From contig NZ_KB900370.1 in the NCBI RefSeq assembly GCF_000378725.1, positions 124,001 to 188,000 of the forward strand: 64,000 nt of DNA. The letters are read 5' to 3'. The DNA comes from Peptoniphilus lacrimalis DSM 7455. Its GTDB lineage: Bacteria > Bacillota > Clostridia > Tissierellales > Peptoniphilaceae. Under the pieces are notes generated by a model that worked only from the letters and a program-made list of their open reading frames with translations, made no database searches and had not been told where the DNA came from. Below, one piece after another: positions 8,241-16,651 of this stretch. The translations under genes and the position numbers were made by a program. Numbering within the stretch: the stretch's first letter is position 1; every line of letters begins with the position of its first letter.

Positions 8241-8880
8241 TACCTCAACAATGACTACATCAGTCTCAATAATTGAAGATGAAAATATGTTAGCCTTGTA
8301 TTCATTGCAAGGCTCAGTTTATCACAGCGAATCTTTAAGCGACATGGTAAATAATATTTTAAATAAATTTGACTTTGACCTATCACAAATAGATTTAATA
8401 TCAGTCGGCATCGGACCAGGTTCCTTTACTGGGATAAGGATAGGGCTTACTTTTGCAAAAGTTATGGCACAAGTTTTAAAAAAAGATATTGTTGCAGTTT
8501 CATCACTTAAAGCCTGTGCAATTAAAGAAGATGGACTTGTAGGCTCAATTATTGATGCAAGACGAGGCCTTATTTATGCCTGCCTTTTGGAAGATGGGAA
8601 AGTTCTTATGGATGATACAATAATAGAGCTTGAAAAATTCAAAGATATTGTAGGAGATAGAAAGATAACACTACAAGGTGTGGATGCAAAAAAATTTATC
8701 CATGAATTTAAAAATGCAAAATTAGGAAAAGAACTACAGATGAATGCCTACTATATTGCCTTACTAGGTCTTAAAAAATTTAAAGAAGTAGGTGGAGATG
8801 ATTTTTATAAATTGGTGCCTAATTATTTAAAACTTTCTCAAGCGGAGAAAAATTATGCAGACAAAAATAAGACTTGCTGA
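8221..8880 (+). CDS. tsaB: t6A biosynthesis protein TsaB
   Basis: A 219-residue ASKHA-fold protein with 'VLGFDTSTMTTSVSI' at the N-terminus and 'SVGIGPGSFTGIRIGL', diagnostic for TsaB. It dimerises with TsaD and is catalytically inert itself. AGGAGAAATT precedes the ATG, inside the end of tsaE. Its end overlaps rimI by 26 bases. The order tsaE-tsaB-rimI-tsaD is the common bacterial arrangement. Confidence 0.95.
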   Translation: MKVLGFDTSTMTTSVSIIEDENMLALYSLQGSVYHSESLSDMVNNILNKFDFDLSQIDLISVGIGPGSFTGIRIGLTFAKVMAQVLKKDIVAVSSLKACAIKEDGLVGSIIDARRGLIYACLLEDGKVLMDDTIIELEKFKDIVGDRKITLQGVDAKKFIHEFKNAKLGKELQMNAYYIALLGLKKFKEVGGDDFYKLVPNYLKLSQAEKNYADKNKTC

Positions 8881-9292
8881 AACTGGGGATGCAGATGATA
8901 TTTATCAAATAGAGAAGCTTTCATTTGAAAATCCTTGGTCAAAAAATTCTTTAATTAATTTAATAGAAAAGGATAAATTATCAGAAATTTTAGTTTATGA
9001 AATTGACAATAAAGTAGTTTCTTATATCTCTTATATGAAAATTTTTGATGAGATCCATATTGCAAATGTAGCAACACATCCAGATTATAGAAATAAAAAA
9101 ATTGCTGGGGAGCTTTTTAAATATTTTGTTGCCTACGCAGAAGATAATAAATTAAGCATAACCCTAGAAGTGAAAACAACCAATGAACACGCCCTAAGTT
9201 TATACAGAGCTTTTAATTTTAAAATAAAGGGCTTTAGAAAAAATTATTATGGTATAGATAAAGATGCTCTTATTATGTGGAGAGAAATATAA
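8855..9292 (+). CDS. rimI: Ribosomal protein alanine N-acetyltransferase RimI
   Basis: A 145-residue single-domain GNAT enzyme: 'IRLAETGDADDIYQIEKLSF', acetyl-CoA loop 'VATHPDYRNKKIAGELF', and 'EVKTTNEHALSLYRAFNFK'. RimI acetylates the N-terminal Ala of ribosomal protein S18; in many bacteria the gene lies between tsaB and tsaD as here. The Q/R-x-x-G-x-A motif reads RNKKIAGE, close to standard. The start overlaps tsaB. Confidence 0.9.
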   Translation: MQTKIRLAETGDADDIYQIEKLSFENPWSKNSLINLIEKDKLSEILVYEIDNKVVSYISYMKIFDEIHIANVATHPDYRNKKIAGELFKYFVAYAEDNKLSITLEVKTTNEHALSLYRAFNFKIKGFRKNYYGIDKDALIMWREI

Positions 9293-9304
9293 AGAGGTGA
9301 GAGA

Positions 9305-10297
9305 ATGAAAACTTTAGCGATAGAATCATCTTGTGATGAAACTTCAGTGGCTATTTTGCAGGACGGTAGAGAAGTTCTTGCAAATATTGTAGCCTCACAA
9401 ATAGACACTCACAAAAAATATGGTGGAGTAGTTCCGGAAATAGCTTCAAGACAGCACGTTGAGGCAATAAATACAGTCATCGAAGAAGCTTTTGAAAAAT
9501 CAAAACTTAATTATTCTGATATAGATTTAATTGCAGCTACTAGAGGTCCAGGATTAATTGGTGCTTTGCTTGTTGGTTTGAGTGCCGGCAAAGCAATGGC
9601 ACTTAGTTTAAATAAACCATTTTTAGGAATAAACCATATAATGGGCCATGTTTGTGCCAATTATATAAGTCACAAAGAATTAAAACCACCTTTTATTGGA
9701 CTGATAATTTCCGGTGGACACACTTATTTGATAGATGTTAAAAATTTTGTGGATTTTGATTTATGCGGAACAACAGTTGATGATGCGGCTGGCGAAGCTT
9801 TTGATAAAGTTGCAAGGGCTATGGGACTTTCATATCCTGGTGGACCTGTTATAGATAAATTAGCAAAAGAAGGTAAAGAAACAATTGAATTTCCAAGAGT
9901 TATGATAAACGAAGGATATAATTTTTCTTTTTCTGGTTTAAAAACGGCAGTCATAAATTATATGCACAATAATGAGCAAAAACATCAAGAGATTATAAAA
10001 GAAGATGTGGCAAAATCTTTCCAAGAAGCAGTTGTCGATGTTTTATTAGAAAAAACTTTCAGATTGCAAAAAGAAAAGGGCTTAGAAAAGATAGTATTAA
10101 GTGGAGGAGTTTCTGCAAATTCAAGGATAAGAGAAGCCTTCGAAGAAAGAGGAAAAAAAGAAGGAGTAGAAATTTATTACCCAAGCATTTCACTTTGCAC
10201 AGACAATGCAGCTATGATAGCTTCATGTGCCTATTATCTATATAAGTCAAAAACCTATGATGGAAAAACTTTTGCTGATCCAAATTTAGGTTTATAA
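9305..10297 (+). CDS. tsaD: tRNA N6-threonylcarbamoyltransferase TsaD
   Basis: A 330-residue Kae1/TsaD protein. The N-terminus 'LAIESSCDETSVAIL', the metal-binding H-x-x-x-H in 'INHIMGHVCANY', 'SGGHTYLIDV', 'DDAAGEAFDKVAR' and 'LSGGVSANSRIR' are all present. It transfers the threonylcarbamoyl group to tRNA A37. The product is substrate for MtaB, which is encoded at 56933 in this same window. RBS AGAGGTGAGAG lies just before the ATG. The gene is followed by a hairpin terminator. Confidence 0.97.
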   Translation: MKTLAIESSCDETSVAILQDGREVLANIVASQIDTHKKYGGVVPEIASRQHVEAINTVIEEAFEKSKLNYSDIDLIAATRGPGLIGALLVGLSAGKAMALSLNKPFLGINHIMGHVCANYISHKELKPPFIGLIISGGHTYLIDVKNFVDFDLCGTTVDDAAGEAFDKVARAMGLSYPGGPVIDKLAKEGKETIEFPRVMINEGYNFSFSGLKTAVINYMHNNEQKHQEIIKEDVAKSFQEAVVDVLLEKTFRLQKEKGLEKIVLSGGVSANSRIREAFEERGKKEGVEIYYPSISLCTDNAAMIASCAYYLYKSKTYDGKTFADPNLGL

Positions 10298-10316
10298 ATT
10301 AAAAAAATGTAAATGA

Positions 10317-10354
10317 AAAACTCTCAAGAATACTTTTGTATTAGTGAGAGTTTT
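10317..10354. terminator. Bidirectional hairpin between tsaD and murC
   Basis: AAAACTCTCA (10317-10326) pairs with TGAGAGTTTT (10345-10354), and the interior adds AATAC/GTATT. A- and T-rich flanks on both sides fit a shared terminator for the convergent tsaD and murC genes. Confidence 0.85.
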
Positions 10355-10379
10355 ATTTATTAGTTATAAATTTAAAATT

Positions 10380-11768
10380 TTAATTATTTTTTAAAAGTTC
10401 TTGACCTATTTCATAAACATTTCCAGCGCCCATAGTAACGACTGTATCATCATCTTTTAGATTTTCTTTTAAATATTTTATTATATCTGAAAATTCCTTT
10501 ATATAAATAGCATTTTTATGGTGATTTGAGATTGCATCTACTAAAGTTTTAGAGTGTATATCACCATAGTCTTTTTCTCTTGCTGCATATATATCTGTTA
10601 TTATTATTACATCACTTTGGTCAAAAGATTTTGCAAAGGAATCTAAAAGAAGTTTAGTTCTTGTGAAGGTGTGTGGTTGGAAGACGGTAAATAGCCTTTT
10701 TTTGCAAGATTTTTTTATAGCTGATATGGAAGATTTTATTTCTGTGGGATGGTGGGCATAATCATCCATGACTCTTGAATTTTTGTAAAGACCTTTAAAT
10801 TCTAACCTTCTGTGAACACCCTTATAATCACCTATACCTTTTATACATTTTTCAAAATCAATTCCATTTTCATGGCAAGCTCCTATAGCTGCAAGGGTAT
10901 TATAAATATTATGGTAGCCAAGGATTGCAAGTTCAACTTTTCCTATATATTTATCCTTATAATATAAATCATAATAAGGACGTCCATACATATCAAAATC
11001 AATATTTTTAGCCATATAATCTGCTTTTTTGTCTATAGCGAATGTGATTAATTTTGCATTGTCAATGGGTAATAGTTTTCTAGTATTTTCATCATCAATA
11101 TTTATTATGCAGTAATCATCTTTATTTAATTTTTCTGTAAAACCTTTGAAAGTTCTAATAATATGGTCAATATTGTCAAAATAATCTAAGTGGTCTTCGT
11201 CAATATTTAAAATAACAGCGGTTGTAGGAAATAATTTTAAAATATTTGCCTTATATTCACAGGCTTCTGTCAAAAATAATTTTTTTTCTTTACCAATTTT
11301 TATGTTTCCATTTATATCATCTAGCTGACCACCAAGCATTATTGTGGGGTCGGTATCTAAATTTTTAATTATTTCTGCTACCATAGAAGTAGTGGAAGTT
11401 TTTCCGTGAGTTCCTGAAATAGCTATTGAGATATTATAGCTTTTCATTATTGCTCCTAGAAAACTTGCTCTATCAATTATGTCTTTTTTTTCGACAATAG
11501 CTTCCTTTAGTTCTTCATTATCCATACTTATAGCATCAGTATAGATTATTAAATCCATGTCTTTAATATGTTCTTTTTTATGCTCATAATAAATCTTAGC
11601 ACCCTTAGATTCTAGCTTTTCTGTTTCATAAGATTTATTTTTATCACTACCAAAAACCTTATATCCGTTATATATCATAAGTTCTGCAAGGGCTGACATT
11701 GATATGCCACCTATGCCAATAAAAAATATATTTTTATACTTGTGAGCTTCTATATTAAAATCAAACAA
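10380..11768 (-). CDS. murC: UDP-N-acetylmuramate--L-alanine ligase
   Basis: A 462-residue Mur ligase. It adds L-Ala to UDP-MurNAc, the first amino acid of the peptidoglycan stem peptide. Visible: Rossmann-like N-terminus 'IFFIGIGGISMSALAELM', ATP loop 'ISGTHGKTSTTSMVAE', 'EACEY' and 'DEDHLDYF' of the central domain, and 'MDDYAHHPTEIK' of the C-terminal domain. The start is TTG, supported by GGAGG seven bases upstream. It stands alone between the t6A genes and ppx, away from any mur/fts cluster. Confidence 0.96.
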   Translation of the reverse strand: MFDFNIEAHKYKNIFFIGIGGISMSALAELMIYNGYKVFGSDKNKSYETEKLESKGAKIYYEHKKEHIKDMDLIIYTDAISMDNEELKEAIVEKKDIIDRASFLGAIMKSYNISIAISGTHGKTSTTSMVAEIIKNLDTDPTIMLGGQLDDINGNIKIGKEKKLFLTEACEYKANILKLFPTTAVILNIDEDHLDYFDNIDHIIRTFKGFTEKLNKDDYCIINIDDENTRKLLPIDNAKLITFAIDKKADYMAKNIDFDMYGRPYYDLYYKDKYIGKVELAILGYHNIYNTLAAIGACHENGIDFEKCIKGIGDYKGVHRRLEFKGLYKNSRVMDDYAHHPTEIKSSISAIKKSCKKRLFTVFQPHTFTRTKLLLDSFAKSFDQSDVIIITDIYAAREKDYGDIHSKTLVDAISNHHKNAIYIKEFSDIIKYLKENLKDDDTVVTMGAGNVYEIGQELLKNN

Positions 11769-11884
11769 AATTCTTCCTCCAATTCTTAAAATATTATAAC
11801 ATATATGTAAAAAAATTTTTATAAAGTGACCTAAAGATTTTACATTATAAATATTACATTTTTTATTGTATTTAGGGTATAAAA

Positions 11885-11938
11885 ATTACATAGTATAAAT
11901 TAATTCTTTACAAAAACTTTACAATGCAAGGTTAGAAT
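11885..11938 (+). promoter_or_regulatory. Pho-box-like direct repeats in the ppx-ppk promoter
   Basis: TTTACA occurs at 11907 and 11918 and ATTACA at 11885, all in 11-bp phase (the intermediate slot at 11896 is degenerate). This is the spacing of PhoP-binding Pho boxes in Bacillus-type Firmicutes. A possible -10 TAGAAT follows at 11933-11938 and there is no good -35 box, as in PhoP-activated promoters. The downstream genes handle polyphosphate. Confidence 0.5.
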
Positions 11939-11964
11939 TTATTTGAAATAGTTAGGGGTTAATA

Positions 11965-12855
11965 ATGAATTATGCAATAGTTGATATAGGTTCAAACACA
12001 ATTAGACTTATTATTTTTGAAATTTACAAAAATCAGGAAAGGAATATATTTGATAAGAAATATACTGCTGGTCTTATAAGTTATGTGGAAAATGGAGCTT
12101 TAAGCACTAAGGGAATTAAAAAATTGATAAGAACTCTTGAATCTATAAAAAGAATTGTGGATTTAATTGGTAATTGCAGTTTCAATCCTTTTGCAACAGC
12201 TTCTTTAAGAAATTTATCTAACAGGGATGAGGTTCTAAGAGAGGTTAAAGAAAAGCTTGATATTGATATTGATGTGTTAAGTCAAAAAGAAGAAGCTCTC
12301 ATGGGTAATGTAGGGATTTTTGAAGATTTTAATATTGATAAGGGACTTACAATTGATATTGGAGGTGCCAGTACAGAAATTGTATCTTTCAAAAAAAATA
12401 ACGCTAGTGAATTTTTAAATTTGCAAATAGGCTCTTTACTTTTATTTTCTCAATATGTTTCACTAGTTATTCCTAAGAAAAAGGAAATAGATATAATTCA
12501 AAAAAAAGTATTGAAGGAAATAAGTTCCAAGAATTTTAAAAATACTTATAATACGCTTATTGGAATCGGTGGTACAGTCCGTGCCTGCGGTAAAGTAATT
12601 AGTGAGCTATATGGAAAAGATGAAAAATGTTTCAGCCTAAATGAGCTTGATAATTTATTATTAAATATAAAGAATAAAGATAAAGAAACAATAAGAACAA
12701 TAATTAAGGTAAATCCATCGAGGATTCATACCCTTGTTCCAGGACTTATTATTTTATTTACAGTATGTAAATATCTTCACATCGAAGATATACAAGTTTC
12801 AAACAAGGGAGTGCGTGAGGGTTACTTGCATTTAAGAGTATTGGAAGGAAATTAA
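11965..12855 (+). CDS. ppx: Ppx/GppA-family phosphatase (exopolyphosphatase)
   Basis: A 296-residue protein consisting of the two ASKHA subdomains only, without the C-terminal HD part of longer Ppx proteins. Motifs: 'AIVDIGSNTIRLIIFEI' (phosphate 1), 'ATASLRNLSNRDEVL', 'LTIDIGGASTEIVSF' (phosphate 2) and 'GIGGTVRACGK'. It is expected to degrade polyphosphate or ppp(G)pp ends. The stop abuts ppk1 with no gap, so synthesis and breakdown enzymes are made from one mRNA. Confidence 0.88.
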   Translation: MNYAIVDIGSNTIRLIIFEIYKNQERNIFDKKYTAGLISYVENGALSTKGIKKLIRTLESIKRIVDLIGNCSFNPFATASLRNLSNRDEVLREVKEKLDIDIDVLSQKEEALMGNVGIFEDFNIDKGLTIDIGGASTEIVSFKKNNASEFLNLQIGSLLLFSQYVSLVIPKKKEIDIIQKKVLKEISSKNFKNTYNTLIGIGGTVRACGKVISELYGKDEKCFSLNELDNLLLNIKNKDKETIRTIIKVNPSRIHTLVPGLIILFTVCKYLHIEDIQVSNKGVREGYLHLRVLEGN

Positions 12856-14997
12856 ATGAGCGAAAAATTTTTTCAAAATAGAGAGTTATCTTGGTTGAGG
12901 TTTAATGAAAGAGTATTAGAAGAAGCGGTGGAAGATCATGTTCCGCTACTAGAAAAATTAAAGTTTGTAAGTATATTTGTTTCTAATTTAGACGAGTTTT
13001 TTATGGTAAGAGTTGGCTCTTTGCACGACTTATCACTGTTAAAAAAAGAAGCTCGTGATAATAAAACTGGTATGAACGCAAATGAACAAATTAATGCCAT
13101 ACTTGAAATGCTTCCTCCTATGTATGCAAAAAAAGATAAGATATACAAAGAAATCACTGAAAAGTTAAGAAACTATAAAATTAGAAATTTAAAATATGAA
13201 GAAGCAAATGAAGAACAAAAAAATTTCATTGATGATTTTTATCTAAAAAATATTGATCAATTAGTTTCGCCTCAAATAGTAGACTTAAACCATCCTTTTC
13301 CATTTTTGGAAAATAATAAATTATATATAATTTGTTATTTGGAAAAAAATGGAAAAAATGTTTTTGGCATTGTTCCCGTAAGGAAATCTTATGTTACATA
13401 CTTACTATTACCGGGACAAAACACAGATTATATTTTAATGGAAGATATTTTATTAGCTCAAATGGAAAATATTTTTAAGGGCTATAAAATAATTAGCAAG
13501 AATGTTTTTAAGACGACCAGAAATACAGATTTTACAGATGATAGAGATACACTGGAAGAATTTGACGATTACCAAGCCTATATGAAAAATATTTTAAAAA
13601 AGAGGAAAAGGCTTGATGTGGTAAGAGTTGAATCCTGTGGAAAATTGCCGGAACCGGTGTTAGAATTTTTACTTAAGCAGCTAAATATTAAAGCAAAACA
13701 GGTTTTTGAACTGAATTCCCCCCTGCTTATGAAATATGTATTTACACTTATTGATGATATTCCAGGAGCAAGGAAAAATGAACTTCTTTACAAACCATTC
13801 ATCGCCCACAATCCATTAGGACGAGATAGCTCAATTATTTCTGCTATTAGGGAAAAAGATAGGCTTTTGTCATATCCTTATGAAACGATGGAAACATTTT
13901 TGCAGCTATTAAAAGAGGCGTCTAAGGATTCTGAATGTAGGTCAATTAAAATAACAATTTATAGGCTGGCAAAGAATTCTAAAGTAGTTAGATATCTTTG
14001 CGATGCAGCTCAAAATGGGAAAGAAGTAACTGTTTTTGTTGAATTAAAAGCACGATTTGACGAAGAGAGTAACATTAACTATGCAAATATGCTTTATGAA
14101 GAAGGCTGCAATATAATTTACGGCTTTAATGCTTATAAAATACATTCAAAAATTTGTTTGATAACCTTTAGAGATAAATTTGGAAATCTTTCATATATAA
14201 GCCAAATAGGGACGGGTAACTATAACGAATCAACAGCTAAACAATATACGGATTTTTGTTTTATGACTGCAAATCCAGATATAGGTCTTGACGCTACAGA
14301 CTTTTTTAAAAATATGTCCATGGGAAATTTGAATGGTAAATATAAGTACCTACTACAATCTCCCACATCTTTAAAAACAGGCTTAATGGATTATGTTAAT
14401 ATGGAAATTAATAAGGGAGAAAAGGGATATATTTGCTGTAAATTTAACTCTCTGACTGATAAAGAATTTATTGAAAAATTTGTTGAGGCTAGTCAAAAGG
14501 GCTGTAAGGTTGATTTGATAATTAGAGGAATTTCTTGTCTAATACCGGGTATAAAAGGCTACAGTGACAATATCACTATAAGGTCAATCGTAGGAAGATT
14601 TTTGGAACACCCAAGAATTTATGTTTTCGGAAAAGATGCCCAACATGTGTATATATCTTCAGCAGACCTTATGACTAGAAACACAGAAAAAAGAGTTGAA
14701 ATCGCAACTCCTATACTTGATCCTGATATAAAAAAAAGAATTTTATCTTATATAGATGTGCAACTAAAGGACAATGTGGGAGGGAGGCTGATGAACTCCG
14801 GTGGAGAATACGAAAAATTTGACACAGACGGGGAGAAAATTTCATCTCAAGAGTATTTTATTGAAAAGGCAGAAAGGGAAGAAAAAGTTAAACAAGAAAA
14901 TATTTATAGGCAATATGAAGATATTGTGGTGGAAAGAGAAGAAAAAACAAGTAAAGTTGGATTTTTCCAAAAGTTAATAAATTTATTTAAAAATTAA
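12856..14997 (+). CDS. ppk1: Polyphosphate kinase 1
   Basis: A 713-residue Ppk1, normal length. It polymerises the gamma phosphate of ATP into polyphosphate through phosphohistidine. N-domain 'NRELSWLRFNERVLEEA', head domain, 'IKITIYRLAKNSKV', the phosphorylated His in 'NAYKIHSKICLI', the GTGNYNESTA motif, and the second catalytic His in 'DAQHVYISSADLMTRN' are visible. The last 60 residues are charged. Translationally coupled to ppx and followed by a terminator. Confidence 0.96.
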   Translation: MSEKFFQNRELSWLRFNERVLEEAVEDHVPLLEKLKFVSIFVSNLDEFFMVRVGSLHDLSLLKKEARDNKTGMNANEQINAILEMLPPMYAKKDKIYKEITEKLRNYKIRNLKYEEANEEQKNFIDDFYLKNIDQLVSPQIVDLNHPFPFLENNKLYIICYLEKNGKNVFGIVPVRKSYVTYLLLPGQNTDYILMEDILLAQMENIFKGYKIISKNVFKTTRNTDFTDDRDTLEEFDDYQAYMKNILKKRKRLDVVRVESCGKLPEPVLEFLLKQLNIKAKQVFELNSPLLMKYVFTLIDDIPGARKNELLYKPFIAHNPLGRDSSIISAIREKDRLLSYPYETMETFLQLLKEASKDSECRSIKITIYRLAKNSKVVRYLCDAAQNGKEVTVFVELKARFDEESNINYANMLYEEGCNIIYGFNAYKIHSKICLITFRDKFGNLSYISQIGTGNYNESTAKQYTDFCFMTANPDIGLDATDFFKNMSMGNLNGKYKYLLQSPTSLKTGLMDYVNMEINKGEKGYICCKFNSLTDKEFIEKFVEASQKGCKVDLIIRGISCLIPGIKGYSDNITIRSIVGRFLEHPRIYVFGKDAQHVYISSADLMTRNTEKRVEIATPILDPDIKKRILSYIDVQLKDNVGGRLMNSGGEYEKFDTDGEKISSQEYFIEKAEREEKVKQENIYRQYEDIVVEREEKTSKVGFFQKLINLFKN

Positions 14998-15015
14998 TAA
15001 TGCCTCCTAAGTTTT

Positions 15016-15046
15016 AGACTCCTTAAATATAAAGGGAGTCTTTTTT
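15016..15046 (+). terminator. Intrinsic terminator after ppk1
   Basis: AGACTCC (15016-15022) pairs with GGAGTCT (15035-15041) and is followed by a T-run to 15046. Confidence 0.85.
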
Positions 15047-15157
15047 CAAGAAATTATTTCTAAAAAAAGTTAATAAATTTAATGGAGATTAAAACTTTAT
15101 TTTTCTAGTGTGAACAAAAACTTATGAAAATTTAGGATAATCTTACTTAAAAAGTTA

Positions 15158-15186
15158 TTGACTTTTAATAATATTATTGATACTAT
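15158..15186 (+). promoter_or_regulatory. Promoter of the purine operon
   Basis: TTGACT at 15158-15163 and TACTAT at 15181-15186 are separated by exactly 17 bases. The predicted start, about 15193, is right at the beginning of the riboswitch aptamer. Confidence 0.85.
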
Positions 15187-15189
15187 GAC

Positions 15190-15310
15190 TGTACGAGAGC
15201 TCATGAAAGTGGGCGAAAGCGTGCCTAGGGATCCGAGATTTATCTAAGGACCGAGCGGTACGAGTGCCGTAGGCATTACACCATAGGGACAAAAGCCCAG
15301 GGGGATAGGT
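15190..15310 (+). ncRNA. ykkC class-2 riboswitch aptamer, PRPP type
   Basis: The leader holds the conserved ykkC-fold blocks in order: 'GAAAGTGGGCGAAAGCGTG', 'CCTAGGGATCCGAG', 'GGACCGAGCGGTACGAG' and the 3' block 'GGGACAAAAGCCCAGGGGG'. Class 2 ykkC RNAs bind PRPP or ppGpp; the PRPP subtype is the one known upstream of purine synthesis genes, and purC-E-F-M-N-H-D follows. The 3' block is also the 5' arm of the terminator, so ligand binding should prevent termination: an ON switch by PRPP. No guanine aptamer is seen in tandem. The PRPP assignment over ppGpp rests mainly on gene context. Confidence 0.82.
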
Positions 15311-15343
15311 TTCGCTAACCTATCTCTCGGGCTTATTTTTTTT
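15293..15343 (+). terminator. Riboswitch-controlled terminator before purC
   Basis: AAGCCC (15293-15298) pairs with GGGCTT (15329-15334), and GATAGGTT (15304-15311) pairs with AACCTATC (15317-15324), followed by eight T from 15336. The 5' arm is shared with the aptamer's conserved AAAAGCCC block, making the two folds mutually exclusive. Confidence 0.88.
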
Positions 15344-15361
15344 GAGAAAGGATGTTTTAAG

Positions 15362-16042
15362 ATGGAAGTTACTTACAGAGGAAAGACAAAAAACTTATTT
15401 CAAGAAGATGGAAAATTTTTTATGCAATTTAAGGATGATATGACAGGAACTGATGGTGTTTTTGATACTGGCGGAAATCAAGTAGCAGGTTCAGTTGCAG
15501 GTGCAGGTCATGAATGTATTAAAGTTTCAAAATATTTCTTTGAAAGACTTAAAGAAGAAGGAATAAAAACTCACTATATAAATGCTGATCTTGAAAAAAA
15601 TGTTATGGAAGTTAAAAAAGCTTCAGTTTTTGGCAAGGGTATTGAAGTTATTACAAGATTTATTGCAGTTGGATCTTTTATTAGAAGATATGGTTCATAT
15701 ATTGAAGAAGGAAAACCACTTAATAATTATACAGAAATAACTCTAAAAGATGACGATAGAGATGACCCTCTAATTATCGAAGATGCTTTAGTTCAATTAG
15801 GAATTTTAAAAGAAGGGGAATATGATAAAATTTGCCAAATGAATATTAAAATTTCTAATATCATTAAAGATATACTAAAGGAAAAAGGACTTGACCTTTA
15901 CGATATTAAATTGGAATATGGTCGTTTAGCAGGTTCTGATGAAATAGTTTTAATTGATGAAGTTTCTGGAGGAAATATGAGAGCTTACAAGGATGGTAAG
16001 TATATTAAACCTCTTGAACTTTCAAAATATATGGGAATTTAA
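15362..16042 (+). CDS. purC: Phosphoribosylaminoimidazole-succinocarboxamide synthase
   Basis: A 226-residue SAICAR synthase that joins aspartate to CAIR with ATP. 'YRGKTKNLFQEDG' replaces the common 'GKVRDIY' opening, but 'FITRFIAVGSFIRRYG' (IEVITRFIAVGS), 'DDRDDPLI', and 'LIDEVSGGNMRAY' mark the family. First gene of the operon, 18 bp after the terminator T-run, with RBS GAAAGGA. A 129-bp gap separates it from purE, unusual in an otherwise packed operon. Confidence 0.93.
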   Translation: MEVTYRGKTKNLFQEDGKFFMQFKDDMTGTDGVFDTGGNQVAGSVAGAGHECIKVSKYFFERLKEEGIKTHYINADLEKNVMEVKKASVFGKGIEVITRFIAVGSFIRRYGSYIEEGKPLNNYTEITLKDDDRDDPLIIEDALVQLGILKEGEYDKICQMNIKISNIIKDILKEKGLDLYDIKLEYGRLAGSDEIVLIDEVSGGNMRAYKDGKYIKPLELSKYMGI

Positions 16043-16059
16043 TCAGAAATTATTTGTAG

Positions 16060-16133
16060 AAGGAAAAGATTGTTTTTACATTAAAAGTATTTTACTAGAT
16101 ATGATTTTCTTTTTTGTAGGACTTCTTTTCCTT
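16060..16133 (+). other. Structured spacer between purC and purE
   Basis: AAGGAAAAGA (16060-16069) is repeated inverted as TCTTTTCCTT (16124-16133), enclosing 54 bases. The enclosed segment has TTTACA (16075) and TATGAT (16100), a weak possible promoter with 19-base spacing. It could be an mRNA processing or stabilising hairpin, or an internal promoter; there is no T-run, so it is not a plain terminator. Confidence 0.4.
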
Positions 16134-16171
16134 AAATATGTTATAGGGTAAAAATTTATTAGGAGGTAAAA

Positions 16172-16648
16172 TTGAGAGTTTCAATAATAATGGGTTCAAT
16201 TTCCGATAGAGAAATTGCGGACAAAGTTGTAAAAAAACTTAAGGAATTTGATGTTCATTATGAAGTAAAAGTTATTTCAGCTCATAGGGCACTTGATCTT
16301 TTAAAAAATTATGTAGAAAATGCCCAAGAAGAATCTGAAGTATTTATTGGAATTGCTGGAAAAGCAGCTCACTTAGCTGGAGTAATTGCAGGTATAACAA
16401 CAAGACCTGTAATTGGAATCCCTGTTAAGTCTTCTCTTATGGATGGACTTGATTCACTTCTTTCAACAGTTCAAATGCCAAGTGGCGTGCCTGTTGCTAC
16501 AGTCGCAGTTAATGGCGGAGAAAATGCAGCAATTCTTGCAGTTCAAATGCTTGCTTTAAAAGATCAAGAACTTCAAAGAAAGCTTGACAATTTCAAAAAA
16601 ACGATGGCTGAAAAAATTAAAAATACAGAATATAGATATGAAGGTTAA
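16172..16648 (+). CDS. purE: AIR carboxylase / N5-CAIR mutase catalytic subunit
   Basis: A 158-residue PurE. 'IIMGSISDREIADKVV', 'VISAHRALD', 'AGKAAHLAGVIAGIT', and 'GLDSLLSTVQMPSGVPVATVAV' cover the AIR/CAIR binding site. The TTG start is supported by AGGAGGT at 16161-16167. purK, the usual ATP-dependent partner of class I PurE, is not in the operon. Either it lies elsewhere or this enzyme carboxylates AIR directly with CO2; the sequence alone does not settle the class. Confidence 0.95.
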   Translation: MRVSIIMGSISDREIADKVVKKLKEFDVHYEVKVISAHRALDLLKNYVENAQEESEVFIGIAGKAAHLAGVIAGITTRPVIGIPVKSSLMDGLDSLLSTVQMPSGVPVATVAVNGGENAAILAVQMLALKDQELQRKLDNFKKTMAEKIKNTEYRYEG

Positions 16649-16651
16649 GAT

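Noticed and set aside
15190-15310. Guanidine-I riboswitch as the identity of the purC leader
   Set aside because: The fold is of the ykkC family, but guanidine-I RNAs precede transporters and carboxylases, and the operon here is purine synthesis; class 2 (PRPP) fits better.
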